DNA of 64,000 nucleotides from Dicyema japonicum (taxonomy: Eukaryota; Dicyemida; Rhombozoa; Dicyemidae): NCBI GenBank assembly GCA_011109175.1, contig RDEW01000016.1, positions 558,134-622,133 of the forward strand, in the 5' to 3' direction. The notes beneath the pieces are model-generated. The model saw only the letters and a program-made list of their open reading frames with translations, had not been told where the DNA came from and did not search any database. Shown piece by piece: positions 11,170-23,139 of this stretch; the first letter of the stretch is position 1; each line of letters begins with the position of its first letter. The translations under genes and the position numbers were made by a program.

Positions 11170-14100
11170 TAATTAATCGTCAAAAATGTCATGCGGCTCG
11201 CCGACGACGTGATGGTATTTAGAACTTTCCCCTATCTTCACGGGTGGACCAATAAGGAAGGCCTGTGCCGCTGCGGAGACGTTGAGGCAAACCCTGAACC
11301 AGTTAGAATAGTCCAACTCAACATAAATGGAATCAAGAACAAGATACTCGAACTTCAGACATTTGTGAAAGAACATCCCATCGATCTGTTGCTAATCCAA
11401 GAGTCTAAACTTTCTCCAAAGAATTCAATACCAGTATTTCCGGGATTCACAGTAATTCGTCGTGACAAAATTGGCAAACTTGTGGGGGCCTTCTCACAGT
11501 AATTCGCAACGGCATTCCGTTTGAGGATATAACTAGCAGTGTCTACAGTATGCTTAAAGGATATGGAAATCTCGAACTTGTGGCTACCAAAGTACGATTC
11601 CCAAAACTATCAATAATATTAGTCAACACGTATCTCCTACCGTTGAGTTCCTGCTCTTCCAGTGCTCCTAGATTGACTCCTCTCACATCACTGAAGGATG
11701 TGATTATCTGTGATGACTTCAATGCGAAGCACCCACTGTGGCTGACAGGACAAACCTATGACAAAAGGGGGAAGATGATAATTGAGGACCTCCACATTTT
11801 ATGTATATTCAACGATCCTGCATCTCATACAAGAACACCTACTCGACGTAACGATAAACTTTTTTCTATTGACATCTCACTGTCATCACCGTCCTTGCCC
11901 CTCTTATTGACTGGTCAGTGAAATATGACACCAGGAGTGACCACAATGCAATATTTTTGGAGGTCAAATCGAGGAAGGAAGAATCCGGGAGATGTTGACC
12001 AGATTGAGCATTGGTGCAACTTTATACGGCTAAAGCTCTCTGCTAAAAAATCTTGCGCACTCCGAATAAGCAATGTGAAAAAGCACCTGAAACAAGAATA
12101 CACATTGGGAGTAAACAATGCACACAGTCTGTGCTACCTGGGGTCGACTATGGACACGCAAGAGATTACATGTACGAAATAAAGGGGAGAAAAAAGAGAA
12201 CTTTTCAGTTGCTCCTATGTACACGAAAGTTACACGTTAGCCGCGACACCTACCTGTTCATCTTCAAGGGAGTTATTTTTCCTAGTCTACTTTATGGGTG
12301 CGTGGGGTGGTTCTTCTCTCCGAAGAGGGAAAAGATCTCATCCCTCCTAGAGAAGACTAGGAGAGCTGCAATTAAACTCTCCTCAAACAAGAAACAGAAA
12401 AACTGTCTCAGCGAGGACGAAAACAAGCTCTTAGAACCGATTAGCAGGATTGTGGTTTCAGGAGGAGGTCAAAGATCCAAAACACGTATATAAAGCTGGG
12501 AGAAACGTCCTAAAAAATATTAATAAAAAAAGGAGGAATAGTCCAGGTGTGGAGTCCAAGCCTTATGGTAGACTCAGATGTAATACCCTCCAGAAAACTC
12601 CTTAACTCTTTTGTTAATAAATCGTTGTTATTGTTATAACTAATTACAGTTTTGCGAGTTGGAAAGGATTCAAGGATTACGTCGATAATTGCATTGGACT
12701 ACTAAATTTCCCCACTCTTCCCTCCGTCGAACAATTAGTGAAATGGTTCAACTCCACCATAAACGCTGCGAAAAGGAAGTACATTCCTATTGGGAGGCAA
12801 CCTACGTCATCAAAACATTTCAACACAACGACGAAACATCTAATCAGAGAACGAAATAATCTAAAGATGGTAAAATCGCCAACAGAAGAGAACAGAAAAA
12901 TACGAGAATTGAACAGAGAGATTGACAAGAACATAAAGGCAGAAAATGAAATAGATGGACTCTGCAAGAACCCTCCAGTGCGAAGAGTCTGGAAGTGGAT
13001 CAAGGACATCAAAAGATCCTCCCCAGAGAAAAGTCGAAGTCTACATAAAACCAGACACTCTGATAAAATATTATACGTCTATCTCCTACAAGAAGTTTTC
13101 AAAAGAACACCAAGTATTCCTAAAAAAGATTTAACCGAAACGCTCCGATGACTGGATCCTATTTATTAGCCAGGATGTTGCAGAGCCATATCCAAAGCTA
13201 ACTACTCAGAGGCCAGAGGACCAGACAACATAACCACAAGTGAACTGAAGCACCTAGGCCATCGAGCCCTGGAACTATTAGCCTATATATTCAACCTATC
13301 CATTAACACGAATGCAATCCCTAAAATATGGAAGAAGTCTCTAATTAAGCCTATTCGAAAACCCAACAAACCAATGAATAAACCATCTTCCTACCGCCCA
13401 ATTTCTACTCTGAGTCCGGTCTCAAGGATCCTTGAAAGGCTTGTTCTGAAAAAAGTACAAGACTCAATCTCAATACTTTCAACCCAGCACGGATTCCGGG
13501 GTAACCATTCGACCACAACGCACCTCACAACCCTCACATAATTCATTGCGGAAAAATTTAACTCTCCTAAACCCCATTAGAGGACAGTACTTATATCCGT
13601 GGACATCACAAAAGCGTTCGACTCAGTCCCTAGGAAACTCTTTACAAAGAAAATATTTGAAACCAACATCCATCCGAACTTGAAACTTTGGCTTGGAAAC
13701 TTCTTAAATAGACGACGAGCACAATTACTCTGCAACATCATCAAATCTAGATCTCGCTACTTCCCAAATGGAGTCCCTCAAGGCTCTCCACTTGCACCCC
13801 AATTCTTCAATCTCTACATAAACGACATGCCACAAACCTGTAATGAAAACTGCCTAATCCTCTCCTATGCCGACGATATCATTCTTGCCTTCAAGGACAG
13901 AAGCATTCAATCAGCGACTCAATCCGCTCAACAAATGCTTGACAAACTGAAACTATGGCTCTCGAAGCGGAGACTCAACACATCAGCAACAAAGTCCTCT
14001 GTCACGCTGTTTACTACTTACAAAGACAGCTCTGTAGAAATCTTAATGAAGAACGAGGCTATTCCTATTAACAAAACACCGAAGATTCTGGGAGTCACCA

Positions 14101-14335
14101 TTGATCAGGGACTCACTTTTATCCGAACAAATTAACTTCTGCTTTGAAGAAAATGAGAATTTTAAAAGTGCTCTCAAAAACACTTAGAGACCAAACTGGT
14201 GGCCTTGCTACGATTTATGAATAATTTATCCGACCAACGATGACGTATGCAAGTCTTTCATGGGCAATGCAGATTTCACGATCCTCCTCATTGAAACTAT
14301 CCGCAATCGAGGAGACTGCAATAAGGTTAATTAAA
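11170..14335 (+). mobile_element. LINE family B, long copy with nested insertion
   Basis: Jockey-like architecture. The AP-type endonuclease starts near 11300 (VRIVQLNINGIKNK, LLLIQESKL, ICDDFNAKHPLW). It ends near 11930 with YDTRSDHNAIF, the terminal SDH motif. The linker resumes at about 12640 and the RT runs from 13160 to 14330. RT motifs are VDITKAFDSVPRKLF, NGVPQGSPLAPQFFNLYIND and LSYADDIILAF. A family E piece interrupts it at about 11985-12635. At 14335 it breaks off; its 3' end resumes after the N gap at 16641. Several frame breaks make it non-functional. Confidence 0.85.
11985..12635 (+). mobile_element. LINE family E fragment nested in family B
   Basis: The piece encodes a different RT C-terminus (LFIFKGVIFPSLLYGCVGWF, then EKTRRAAIKLSSNKK). 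It ends with GTTAATAAATCGTTGTTATT. Family B coding sequence flanks it on both sides, so it inserted into B. A second copy lies on the minus strand at 51000-51545, sharing ACACGTATATAAAGCTGGG and the tail. Confidence 0.75.
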
Positions 14336-14870
14336 AAAAATTTTTATTAATAATTCTTACCTATGTTTATTTAATTTAATTTTAGTAAAAATTTCTTATA
14401 AGTAATGTGAAATTATATTATAATTATAAGCGCTCATCGTGCACATGTAGCCATTCTTACGATAGCGTTTACAATAGCGTGGGAGTAATATCTTGTTAAA
14501 ATCTTCAGCGTGTAAAATGTGAGAAATATTTTTTAAATAAATTTGGCTAATACTCCATGAAAAGGTCAAAATTGATCAATTGTATTCGTAGATCTATGCT
14601 TGATGTTCTAATTTTAGTGAGAGTAATGTTCAAAACATGACTCCACATTAGAATGTTCAAAAAAGGTAGAAATATATAGAGATGATGAGCGGCAAAACTC
14701 CCACAGTTGCAAGATAAAGAAACAACTTTGATAGAAATTGTTTTAATTACCCATCACCAAAAATTGCACATTCATTGTTTCTCAACCTAGGCGTTTTATA
14801 TTTTTGGGCGATGGAATTTAGAAATTATTATTTAATTAAATAAAAATCAATTAGTAAGAGTCCTGTCGGC
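14336..14870. other. AT-rich insert segment, no gene recognised
   Basis: Begins TTAATTAAAAAAAATTTTT at the point where family B breaks off. No frame is recognised. It is probably part of the sequence inserted into the family B element. Confidence 0.4.
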
Positions 14871-15726
14871 TTGTCAGAGATTGGAAGCGCGGATCTGTAA
14901 GGTACCAGGGACTTCGTCTTACGAATTCAATTACTTCACTTATAACCGGATCCTGTCTGGAGTTCTTCCCGAAGTTATCTGCTATGTCCTGTTCTCCGCC
15001 AATTTGATAGCCTTCGATAAGAAAAGCGGCGGAGTACGACCAGTTGCGGTCGGGTTTGTCTTCAGAAAACTGGCTGCTAAGATTGCCCCCAGATATTCTA
15101 TTCCACTTGTCATAAAATTCTTGAACCTACCTCAAGTAGGCGTCGGTATTTTCTTGGGATGCGAGGCCGCTGTCCATTCAGTGAGGACATTCATAAACCG
15201 CAGTATAGAAGATGGTTAAACTGGACACCAAGAACGCCTTCAATAGTCTAAGGAGGGACAATATCATGGAGGCTTGTGTTGAGAGTTGCCATAATATTTT
15301 CGAATTTGTGAGTCAGTCATACAGCCTACTTTCATTTTTACTTTTCGGGCATTACTCAATCCATTCGTATTCTGGAGTGCAACATGGAGATCCCCTATTG
15401 TTTTGTCCTGCAATAGAGAAAATCACCAAACTTTTGCGCACGCCCCTCAACCTATAGTATCTGGATGATGCGGTTTTAGGAGGACCCCCGGATACTGTTT
15501 TACGGGAATTGGAAGTTATAAGTCCAGCACTGTTGGAAGCTGGACTGGAAGTAAATTGCATTAAATGCGAAATCTACAATTGCAGACTATCAGAAAAGAA
15601 GTATTCAAAAGCTTTGTCATTTTTTGGAAATTTACTGCCTGGAAGTATTTCCACACCCGATGAAGAACTTATATTCCTCGGATCCCCAATCACCATAAAT
15701 GCAATAAGAAGAGCTATGCGTGAAAA
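14870..15726 (+). mobile_element. LINE family C, RT domain (cut by N gap)
   Basis: RT blocks are readable in three frames: KKSGGVRPVAVGFVFRKLAA (about 15020), VGIFLGCEAAVHSVRTFI, VKLDTKNAFNSLRRDN (15212), SGVQHGDPLLFC (about 15375) and YLDDAVLGGPPDT (about 15457). The usual catalytic Y-x-D-D pattern is YLDD here. A stop separates the first two blocks at about 15220, and the frame shifts near 15450. The sequence runs into the N gap. Confidence 0.8.
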
Positions 15727-16640
15727 ANNNNNNNNNNNNNNNNNNNNNNNNNNNNNNNNNNNNNNNNNNNNNNNNNNNNNNNNNNNNNNNNNNNNNNNNN
15801 NNNNNNNNNNNNNNNNNNNNNNNNNNNNNNNNNNNNNNNNNNNNNNNNNNNNNNNNNNNNNNNNNNNNNNNNNNNNNNNNNNNNNNNNNNNNNNNNNNNN
15901 NNNNNNNNNNNNNNNNNNNNNNNNNNNNNNNNNNNNNNNNNNNNNNNNNNNNNNNNNNNNNNNNNNNNNNNNNNNNNNNNNNNNNNNNNNNNNNNNNNNN
16001 NNNNNNNNNNNNNNNNNNNNNNNNNNNNNNNNNNNNNNNNNNNNNNNNNNNNNNNNNNNNNNNNNNNNNNNNNNNNNNNNNNNNNNNNNNNNNNNNNNNN
16101 NNNNNNNNNNNNNNNNNNNNNNNNNNNNNNNNNNNNNNNNNNNNNNNNNNNNNNNNNNNNNNNNNNNNNNNNNNNNNNNNNNNNNNNNNNNNNNNNNNNN
16201 NNNNNNNNNNNNNNNNNNNNNNNNNNNNNNNNNNNNNNNNNNNNNNNNNNNNNNNNNNNNNNNNNNNNNNNNNNNNNNNNNNNNNNNNNNNNNNNNNNNN
16301 NNNNNNNNNNNNNNNNNNNNNNNNNNNNNNNNNNNNNNNNNNNNNNNNNNNNNNNNNNNNNNNNNNNNNNNNNNNNNNNNNNNNNNNNNNNNNNNNNNNN
16401 NNNNNNNNNNNNNNNNNNNNNNNNNNNNNNNNNNNNNNNNNNNNNNNNNNNNNNNNNNNNNNNNNNNNNNNNNNNNNNNNNNNNNNNNNNNNNNNNNNNN
16501 NNNNNNNNNNNNNNNNNNNNNNNNNNNNNNNNNNNNNNNNNNNNNNNNNNNNNNNNNNNNNNNNNNNNNNNNNNNNNNNNNNNNNNNNNNNNNNNNNNNN
16601 NNNNNNNNNNNNNNNNNNNNNNNNNNNNNNNNNNNNNNNN
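15727..16640. other. Assembly gap (N)
   Basis: A run of 914 N. Reading frames drawn through it are meaningless. The sequence on its right side continues the family B element that broke off at 14335, so the gap lies inside a repeat and its length is an estimate. Confidence 0.99.
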
Positions 16641-16955
16641 CAATCGAGGAGACTGCAATAAAGTTAATTGGACCAGATCACAATATCCAACCCATTGAAA
16701 ACTTTTTAATTGAACTACAACGGAAACTATTAAAGGAGGCTATTCTACCGAGCTGCCCTCTATTCCAAATACTATCGAATTATCTACAATCATACAGAAA
16801 TTTTGAGCCGATGCCATGTCCAATGAGAAGAGCTGTTCAGGATTCTCGACCCCGCCGGACTCGTCCTCACCTTTGTCGGTCTGGGATCACTTAGTTAGAT
16901 GAGAACTTTTATTTCTTTCTCTTTGACCCAGTGATCCTGGGGGTAATAATAATAA
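16641..16955 (+). mobile_element. LINE family B, 3' end
   Basis: The frame IEETAIKLIGPDHNIQP continues the post-RT part interrupted at 14335. The 3' UTR ends with a stem CCCAG-TGATC-CTGGG at 16927-16941 followed by GGTAATAATAATAAT. The copy at 22750-23080 ends the same way. Confidence 0.8.
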
Positions 16956-16984
16956 TTTTTACTAACCGATCACCTTAGTGTTGT

Positions 16985-17640
16985 GCTATGATTTTTTGTT
17001 TGTTTCTTCTGTTCCCTTTCTTCTCTTTTAACAGAGTGGCGCCATCTGATCCACCAGTCTCATGTAGCACCTAGTGTCAGGATGGCACGAAAAGTGATCA
17101 TTTATGCCCCACTCAACTGGAGGGGTTCCCACAACTTTAAGGAATGGTCGTTTTCAACTTTTCTCAACTGGGATTCCACCATTCTCCCAGTGAATTATCT
17201 TGGAATGAAGAACTTACAATTCTCAAACAAAATCTTTCCTTCCCGCTTCTTGACTCACACGAAGAACATCAGAAATATAATTCCCACCATAAAAACCTGT
17301 TCGTGAACTGGTACAAATCTCTCAGTCACCTACTGATAAAACTAAGTCAAAGACAATACATGAAATCATCTCTACCAAGGCCATCCGAAGACTGGTCCGG
17401 AACGATCTGTTGGATGGTCATGATGACTCAGTGATTACCACCGACAGTGAAACAAGGAGGACCCTAGCACAACTACGTTCTGGCACTTCTTCCTTAGAGA
17501 CAATTCGGGCTCGGCTTCTATCACCGGACCAACTATCAATGATACTAAGAACAGCTTTCTTCTGTCCGAGACCTCCAGTGAAGATCGAAAACCGACCGGC
17601 CTTCTAAAAGGTAATGGATTACTTAACAAATCCTGTGCAT
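16985..17640 (+). mobile_element. LINE-derived block, broken frames
   Basis: It opens with the recurrent block AGAGTGGCGCCATCTGATCC at 17033 and holds overlapping broken frames at 17082-17607, one with RRTLAQLRSGTSSLETIRAR. The L-A-Q-L-R-S-G string is common near the C-terminus of jockey-like elements. Assignment to family B is likely but not firm. Confidence 0.45.
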
Positions 17641-17699
17641 CCTTGTAATGAGTAACCGAAACGAGAAATCGCATTGACACCAAACATGATATTATTATA

Positions 17700-18240
17700 G
17701 GCACGTACGCGATCATGACAAAGCATGTGCAACACGAAAAGTTAACAATCCAATTAACGTCCCCCATCTTTTTCGACCCGTTGCCATGCTCCGTAGCATA
17801 TCTAGATCGTCCCCATCTTTAAGGAACTTTCCAATCCTCTTGAGATCTTCATCTAGAATAATCGGCAGTGTTGTCCTCGGCCGGCCGCGGAAACGAGAAG
17901 CTTCTAAGACAAAATACTCCTCCATTGCTATGTTGGCAGGGGTCCCCATATCGTGGTGGAGTATGTGTCCAAAGAGCCTCCATCTTAAATCAGTAATGTC
18001 ACATGATATTGGCTTAGTTCCTGTTCTCTTGTATAAGATTTCGGACGGCATTTTAAAAAGCTTCGGGAAGAAAGGAGTGCTCGGAGATGATTTCTGTGAA
18101 AAGAATTCAACTTTTTGAGTTCCTGCCCAGTACATGCCCATGTACCGGCATTATATAATAGGATTGGTCTCACTAGGGCATTGTATAGTCTCATTTCGAG
18201 TTTTAAGGTCAATACGTCAGCAAAACAGAAATAGAGCACT
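17700..18240 (-). mobile_element. LINE family A, 3' part, reverse strand
   Basis: Minus-strand frames (18239-17985 and 18141-17713) carry LYNAGTWACTGQELKKLNSF, LRWRLFGHILHHDMGTPANI and FRGRPRTTLPIILDEDLK. These are collinear with the C-terminus of the copy at 54-57 kb. It lies head to head with the next family A copy, the two meeting near 18240. Confidence 0.8.
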
Positions 18241-18241
18241 G

Positions 18242-19928
18242 GACCAGATTAAGAAGATAGAACTCTTAAGGACAACGATAAATTCTACAAAGCTGTTAAA
18301 CAGATAAAAGGAAAAAGACTCCGTCAACCGATAACGATAAGAGATGAAAAGGAACGCAGATTGTGGACCAAAGTGGCGGAAATTATCGCCGCCCACTTTG
18401 GAAAACTTTTCAATCTAAGGAACGACACTATCATCCTAGAACGAGGAAAATTGGACGAAGAAATATATGAAGTTGAGCTTGCGAGTTCCAAGTTGAAAAA
18501 CAACAGGATTCCTGGCCCCGACAGACTTGATTAATTCTTAAAGTATGTAACCCAAAAGCTGTATGAATGCATCGCTAGGATCCTGAATGAAATGTACTAT
18601 TATGGTCACACGCTGACCCTGGAAGAGGGTATCTTGATACCTGTACAGAAGGCGAATAAACCAAGCTAAGGTGGAGAACCTCCATCCAGTCATATTAATG
18701 AATTCACTTAGGAAAATTCTGGCGAACATAACATTACAAAGGATGGAAGGACGCCTAGATACTTTTCTGTCGCTATACCACAGCGGATTCCGAAAAGGAA
18801 GATCTACTTCCGATGTTTTGTGGTCCCACAAGTGGAGATCTGCGGCCGTTAAAATTGTCTACAACATCATCTGAATCGACATTTCGAGGGCCTTCGACTC
18901 TGTCGATAGACGGAGGCTAATACTGGTTCTGGAGTTTCCTAGACGCTTCCACTGTCAGAATGGCCACCACCCTCCTAGCTGGTATTTGGCTCACTGTAAG
19001 AGTCGGGAAAGTCTTTTCTCGCCGATTTGGCACTCCACAGAGAGACCCATTATCACCTATTCTTTTTGTCATATGCCTTGAAGCTGCTCTACAAGAGAAT
19101 CAAAACCGATACTGGGTGAAAAGACAAGCATAGTTGCATATACTGACGACGTAGACTTTATTTCAAATGACAAAGATCGTTTACCCGCTTGTTGGAAAAA
19201 GTGCCTGGAAGACTAGCTGAATGGTTCCTAACAGTAAATCCGGACAAGACTGAGTAACTAAACTCAAGAGAAAAGAAACAAGGACGGAGGAGCACTGGCG
19301 CAAAGTGCAAAAAGCTTGGCTCCCTCCTTGGAGACCATGAAGACAATTAGCAAACTGCCCTTCTCTAGACTGAAGAACACCTGGCTCCAAAAAAGGGCCT
19401 TGAGATTATAACAAAAACTCGATTATACAACTCGCTAGTGAAACTCATACTACTGTATAACGCTGCTACCTGGGCCTGCTCAAGAAACGAACTGAAGAGG
19501 CTTAATGCGTTCCATAGAGACCAACTACGGCATATGATGTTCGAAAAAAGTGATACGAAAATGTCATCTAATCTTATCTATAAAAGGACCTCTGAAATTT
19601 TAATGAATTCTGGATACACGATGGAGGCTTTTCGACCATATTCTGCGACTGGACCTAGATGCCCCCGCGAACGTAGCCATAGAAAATTACTTCTTGCTTG
19701 GAAGCCCCCGTTTCCGTGGTCGCCCAATTACGACACTGCAGTCGTTCTCGACGATGACCTCAAATAAATGGGACGGCATCTTGGAAGTGGAGAGGATCTT
19801 GACTGGTTGCGCACTGCGGCTTTGAATATGAGAATGTGGATGAAATTAAATAGTGATTTGTTAACTCGTGTTGCACATGCTTTGTCCTATGACATAAATG
19901 CAAATAATCATAATAGCCAAATAAGATT
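18242..19928 (+). mobile_element. LINE family A, RT and C-terminus, decayed
   Basis: RT region from about 18250 with PGPDRLD (18510), SGFRKGRSTSDVLWSHKW (18785), ISRAFDSVDRR (about 18880) and YTDDVDFIS (about 19140; catalytic block reads YTDD, not YADD). The C-terminal part follows (LYNAATWACSRNELKRLNAF, 19452; EDLDWLRTAAL). At least five frame breaks. Its 3' end abuts the stop codon of the NF-YA gene at 19930 on the other strand. Confidence 0.8.
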
Positions 19929-19929
19929 A

Positions 19930-20350
19930 TTATTCTTTTGGAAGAAATAACCCCCCCTTGGATCGTCTCCTTCTCAACGCATGAAGATGTCTTGACTCGT
20001 ACAAATACTACTTAAAGCAACCAATTACTTTTTGTTGAGTGCGAGGCTGCTTTCCCTCCTTTATTAATCGATTTCTCTCTGCTCTCCGTATAAGAATCCT
20101 CCTGTATTGGAGGGGATTTACATACTCTACTGAGTCATCAGCTTCTGGGTTTATTTTCGGCAGTCTAATTCCAAATTTCTAGGAAATAATGAAAATTCAA
20201 CATTAATATTCATGTCAAGGTTTAAGTTACCATTATTTTTTAATTCCTCCAATTGTTGCCCATCAATGATTACATGAGCATCTTTGGGTCAATAATAAGG
20301 TAACCTCTTACAGATGTCTTGTGATTAACAACGTCACCACCTGACTCCAT
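19930..20350 (-). CDS. NFYA: NF-YA (CCAAT-binding transcription factor subunit A)
   Basis: Nuclear factor that binds CCAAT promoter boxes together with NF-YB and NF-YC. ATG at 20350-20348. Exons join in frame over introns at 20282-20304 (23 bp), 20179-20201 (23 bp) and 20008-20028 (21 bp), giving 117 residues. The NF-YB/C-contacting helix reads EYVNPLQYRRILIRRAERNR, against the family pattern YVNAKQYxRILKRRQAR. The DNA-binding part reads YLYESRHLHALRRRRSKGG, against YLHESRHRHAMARKRGEGG. It ends LFLPKE, near the family's RFFSPKE. The glutamine-rich activation region of larger homologues is absent. Several otherwise conserved residues in the DNA-binding part differ, so affinity may be altered. 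A LINE lies directly downstream. Confidence 0.9.
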
Positions 20351-21851
20351 AAACAGAAATAAAGAGAAATAACAATATTATTAATTTTAAATTAAATTAA
20401 TTTTTAAATAGAAATTTCGAAAATGCAGACTTCAAAAAACTACTTCGAATTCTCCCTGGCCAACTTCACTGAAGATTATAATTTAGTTAATAAATAATTA
20501 CCATAATGAAAGACTCATGATGCCCGTGACGGTAGGACGTTTTTGAAAATGAATGAGGGAGAACCTATTTCTCCACATCTCGTCTGAACGGAAGTCTGAA
20601 ATAAACTATTGGAAGTTGGAATTAGTAGGCAAAGTAGATTTTTTCCTTGGGTTCCTTCCTTGGATTAATTAGTTATGAATTTTTGTGCTGGCATACCAAA
20701 GATTGTAAGCCTGGGGTTAATAAACAAATGTGGGACTCATATTTCTTTCTATTAGATACCCACGTCGTTGTTTGTTACACTCACACCCTTCTAGCTTCTG
20801 TAGAAGTCCTCATTCACTACTAATTTATCCATTATCAGTTTGTTAATAGAAATTAGGGATTAAGTCATCCCTCTGTCTCAGCCAATTGGATTTAATTGTG
20901 ATCTACAATTTTGTGACAGTAAATTTTAACTCAATCCTAAAAGTCAGTAAAAGGGTTAACATTAAAACGTGAGAAACAGAATGCACTATAACCACATGAT
21001 TGGAATCTTGGATTGTTTCGATTCATATAGAGGAATCCTGTTTTTATATTCAAATTGTCAGTTTTACCTCTTTTGCTGATTTCGAATTTTCGACTTGAAA
21101 TTTGGAATTAAAATATTTTCTTAAGGAAAAAGTTTCTTTTTAGGCAACTATGTGATTCTACCGTTTCATCATCGTAACTCTCTCCTTGTATCAACCTTCA
21201 AACAGTCCAATAGTCCTCTTGTGTTACCTTCATAGACATCTTCACTATCCAACCGATAGTAAATCTTGATCACCTTCATAAACTATATCTCATCATCATA
21301 TTTGAAAAAATCAAACTATTCTCGATTAGCATGATTAAAAATATGTTCGGTGATGAATTTCATATACCTCGTAGATAATTCATTTCCATTAATTGATAAA
21401 AGTAATATGAGTGTGTCAAAGACATCCAAAACTTATTAATTTGATTGTACACTAATATTTTTAAGTTTTATATATAAAGTTAGTTATTAACCCAGACCTC
21501 GATACCTTGTAGAAGGCCGGACGTCCTCATTAGTTCTGGATGCTTCAACAGGTCTCTGACCAGAGGTCCCGGGCAAAATACATTATGAAACTAAAAAGTA
21601 GGTTAGTGAAGCATATTTTTATGTATTCGCATAAAATTAAAAACATTTAGATCATCTTAACCTACTATGGCTGAGACTTAGTGCCGTAATTTACAAAAAT
21701 AGTTAGCGTGGAACTCATAATCTGTGTAGAAGAAAAGATCAGTATCTCTTTGGTCATTCTGAACCACCAGGACTAGGTCTTCTGAGGTATGTTACTTAGA
21801 GTTAATAAAATCCCCTAAAAAGATTAAGTATCGAAATAAAGTAGTTAATGG
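20351..21851. other. Gene-poor stretch with coding-like fragments
   Basis: No complete gene could be built. Two minus-strand stretches look protein-like: about 21800-21690 (EDLVLVVQNDQRDTDLFFYT) and about 21285-21180 (YYRLDSEDVYEGNTRGLLD). Given 22-26 bp introns they could be exons of an unrecognised gene. The plus-strand block at 21485-21570 starts TTATTAACCCAGACC and resembles a reversed LINE 3' end. Confidence 0.35.
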
Positions 21852-22591
21852 TCACAAATTAATGTTAGTTGACCCTAATAGGGGAAGAACAGATTGAGGA
21901 CTTGCAGTCGTAAACATAAAGCCAGTAAAGACATTTGATCCCCAAACAGGATGAGAAGAATATTTACAACATCCAAAATATTCAATTTTTAGTTCGGCCA
22001 GGAAAACAAAATCATCGTCAGATTCCATAACAATTTCATCCCCAACAGACCCAATCCCCTTAGTTATATTAAAGATGGCAATACAGCGAGTCCATTACTG
22101 GGATCTATGTAATCAAACCAAACACAGTCGTCAGTATTTAAGAGACTATGGACCTCATTTGCCAACTGAACAAACTAACAATCCATAAAGTCACTTACGT
22201 TTTTGGAAAGATCTTGGCGTTCTTTGGCAACATCGATTGAATAGTATATCATGCTGTTAGTTGTATGGTAATTCACGGATATTACGGACACGTTCTCATG
22301 CTTCAAGTCAGGAAATATTTTATGCAGTTCTATTTTACAAAAAATGGTACTTTGCGATAAAGGACATGATTTTGCAGATATTTCTTTTTGATATGTGAAC
22401 TGTACTTGGGGTTCATGTTCAGGGATTGAAGTGCTTCCATGAAATTCTTTTAAATCTGTGCAGTTTGTAAAGCGTTGACCGGAATCTAACTGAGGTAAAA
22501 CCAACGAGCCAATATATAAAGAAGCATATTGAGTAGAAAAAACGCGTGTATTAAGTCGACTTATTCGTCTGCAAACACGTAGGCGATTCAT
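21852..22591 (-). CDS. MMADHC: Cobalamin trafficking protein MMADHC (cblD)
   Basis: Routes cobalamin, after processing by MMACHC, toward cytosolic methionine synthase and mitochondrial methylmalonyl-CoA mutase. ATG at 22591; introns at 22175-22198 (24 bp) and 22059-22084 (26 bp); stop TGA at 21852-21854. Total 229 residues against about 296 in human. The N-terminus MNRLRVCRRISRLNTRVF is arginine-rich and lacks acidic residues, like a mitochondrial presequence. Matches to the family include EFHGS (human EFQGN), FDYIDPSNGLA (ADFIDPSSGLA), YFGCCKYSSHPVWGSNVFTG (LGCCKVIRHSLWGTHVVVG) and FTTASP (FTNATP). The shorter length falls mostly in the N-terminal low-conservation region. Frames, length and splice sites are all consistent, so it looks intact. 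Confidence 0.92.
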
Positions 22592-22749
22592 AACTTGAGT
22601 AATTTAAATATTATAAACAATTTATTTATTGATTTTTTTTAGAATTTAACTAATTGATTAAAATAATTATTAAATTAGTTTTTTAATGATTTAGTTTGTT
22701 GGTTGAATAGTTATTTGGATGTTAAATAAATAAAAATAAAAAATAAAAA

Positions 22750-23085
22750 AATGACGTATGCGGGTCCTTCGTGGGCAATGGAGATTTCACACTCTTCGTC
22801 CTTGAAACTATTTGCAATCCAGCTGCAATTAATTGGACCATAACACAAAATCGAAAATTTCTTAATCGAATTACAACATAAAGTTCAAAGTCAGTTAGTC
22901 AACTGAGATGCAACATATCCACAATCATACAGAAAGTTTAAATCAATGCCACTCCCAATAAGAAGAGCTAGGATTCTCGAGCCAGCCGGGCTCGTCCTTT
23001 CCCTTGTCTGTTTAGGATAACTTAGTTGATCACTTTTATTTCTTTATCTTTGACCCAGTGATCCTGGGGTAATAATAAGTAATTT
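22750..23085 (+). mobile_element. LINE family B, 3' end
   Basis: ATGACGTATGCGGGTCCTTC and CAATTAATTGGACCATAAC match the corresponding positions of the copies at 14240 and 16663. It ends with the stem CCCAG-TGATC-CTGGG at 23054-23068 and GTAATAATAAG. 5'-truncated. Confidence 0.75.
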
Positions 23086-23139
23086 ATGTGCAGAAATAAT
23101 TAATTTCCATATGGTTCATCGTTTCTGCTGGGGTCAACT

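Noticed and set aside
15509-16894. 461-codon open frame across the N gap
   Set aside because: Most codons are N; the frame only exists because ambiguous bases hide stops. The two ends belong to different LINE families.
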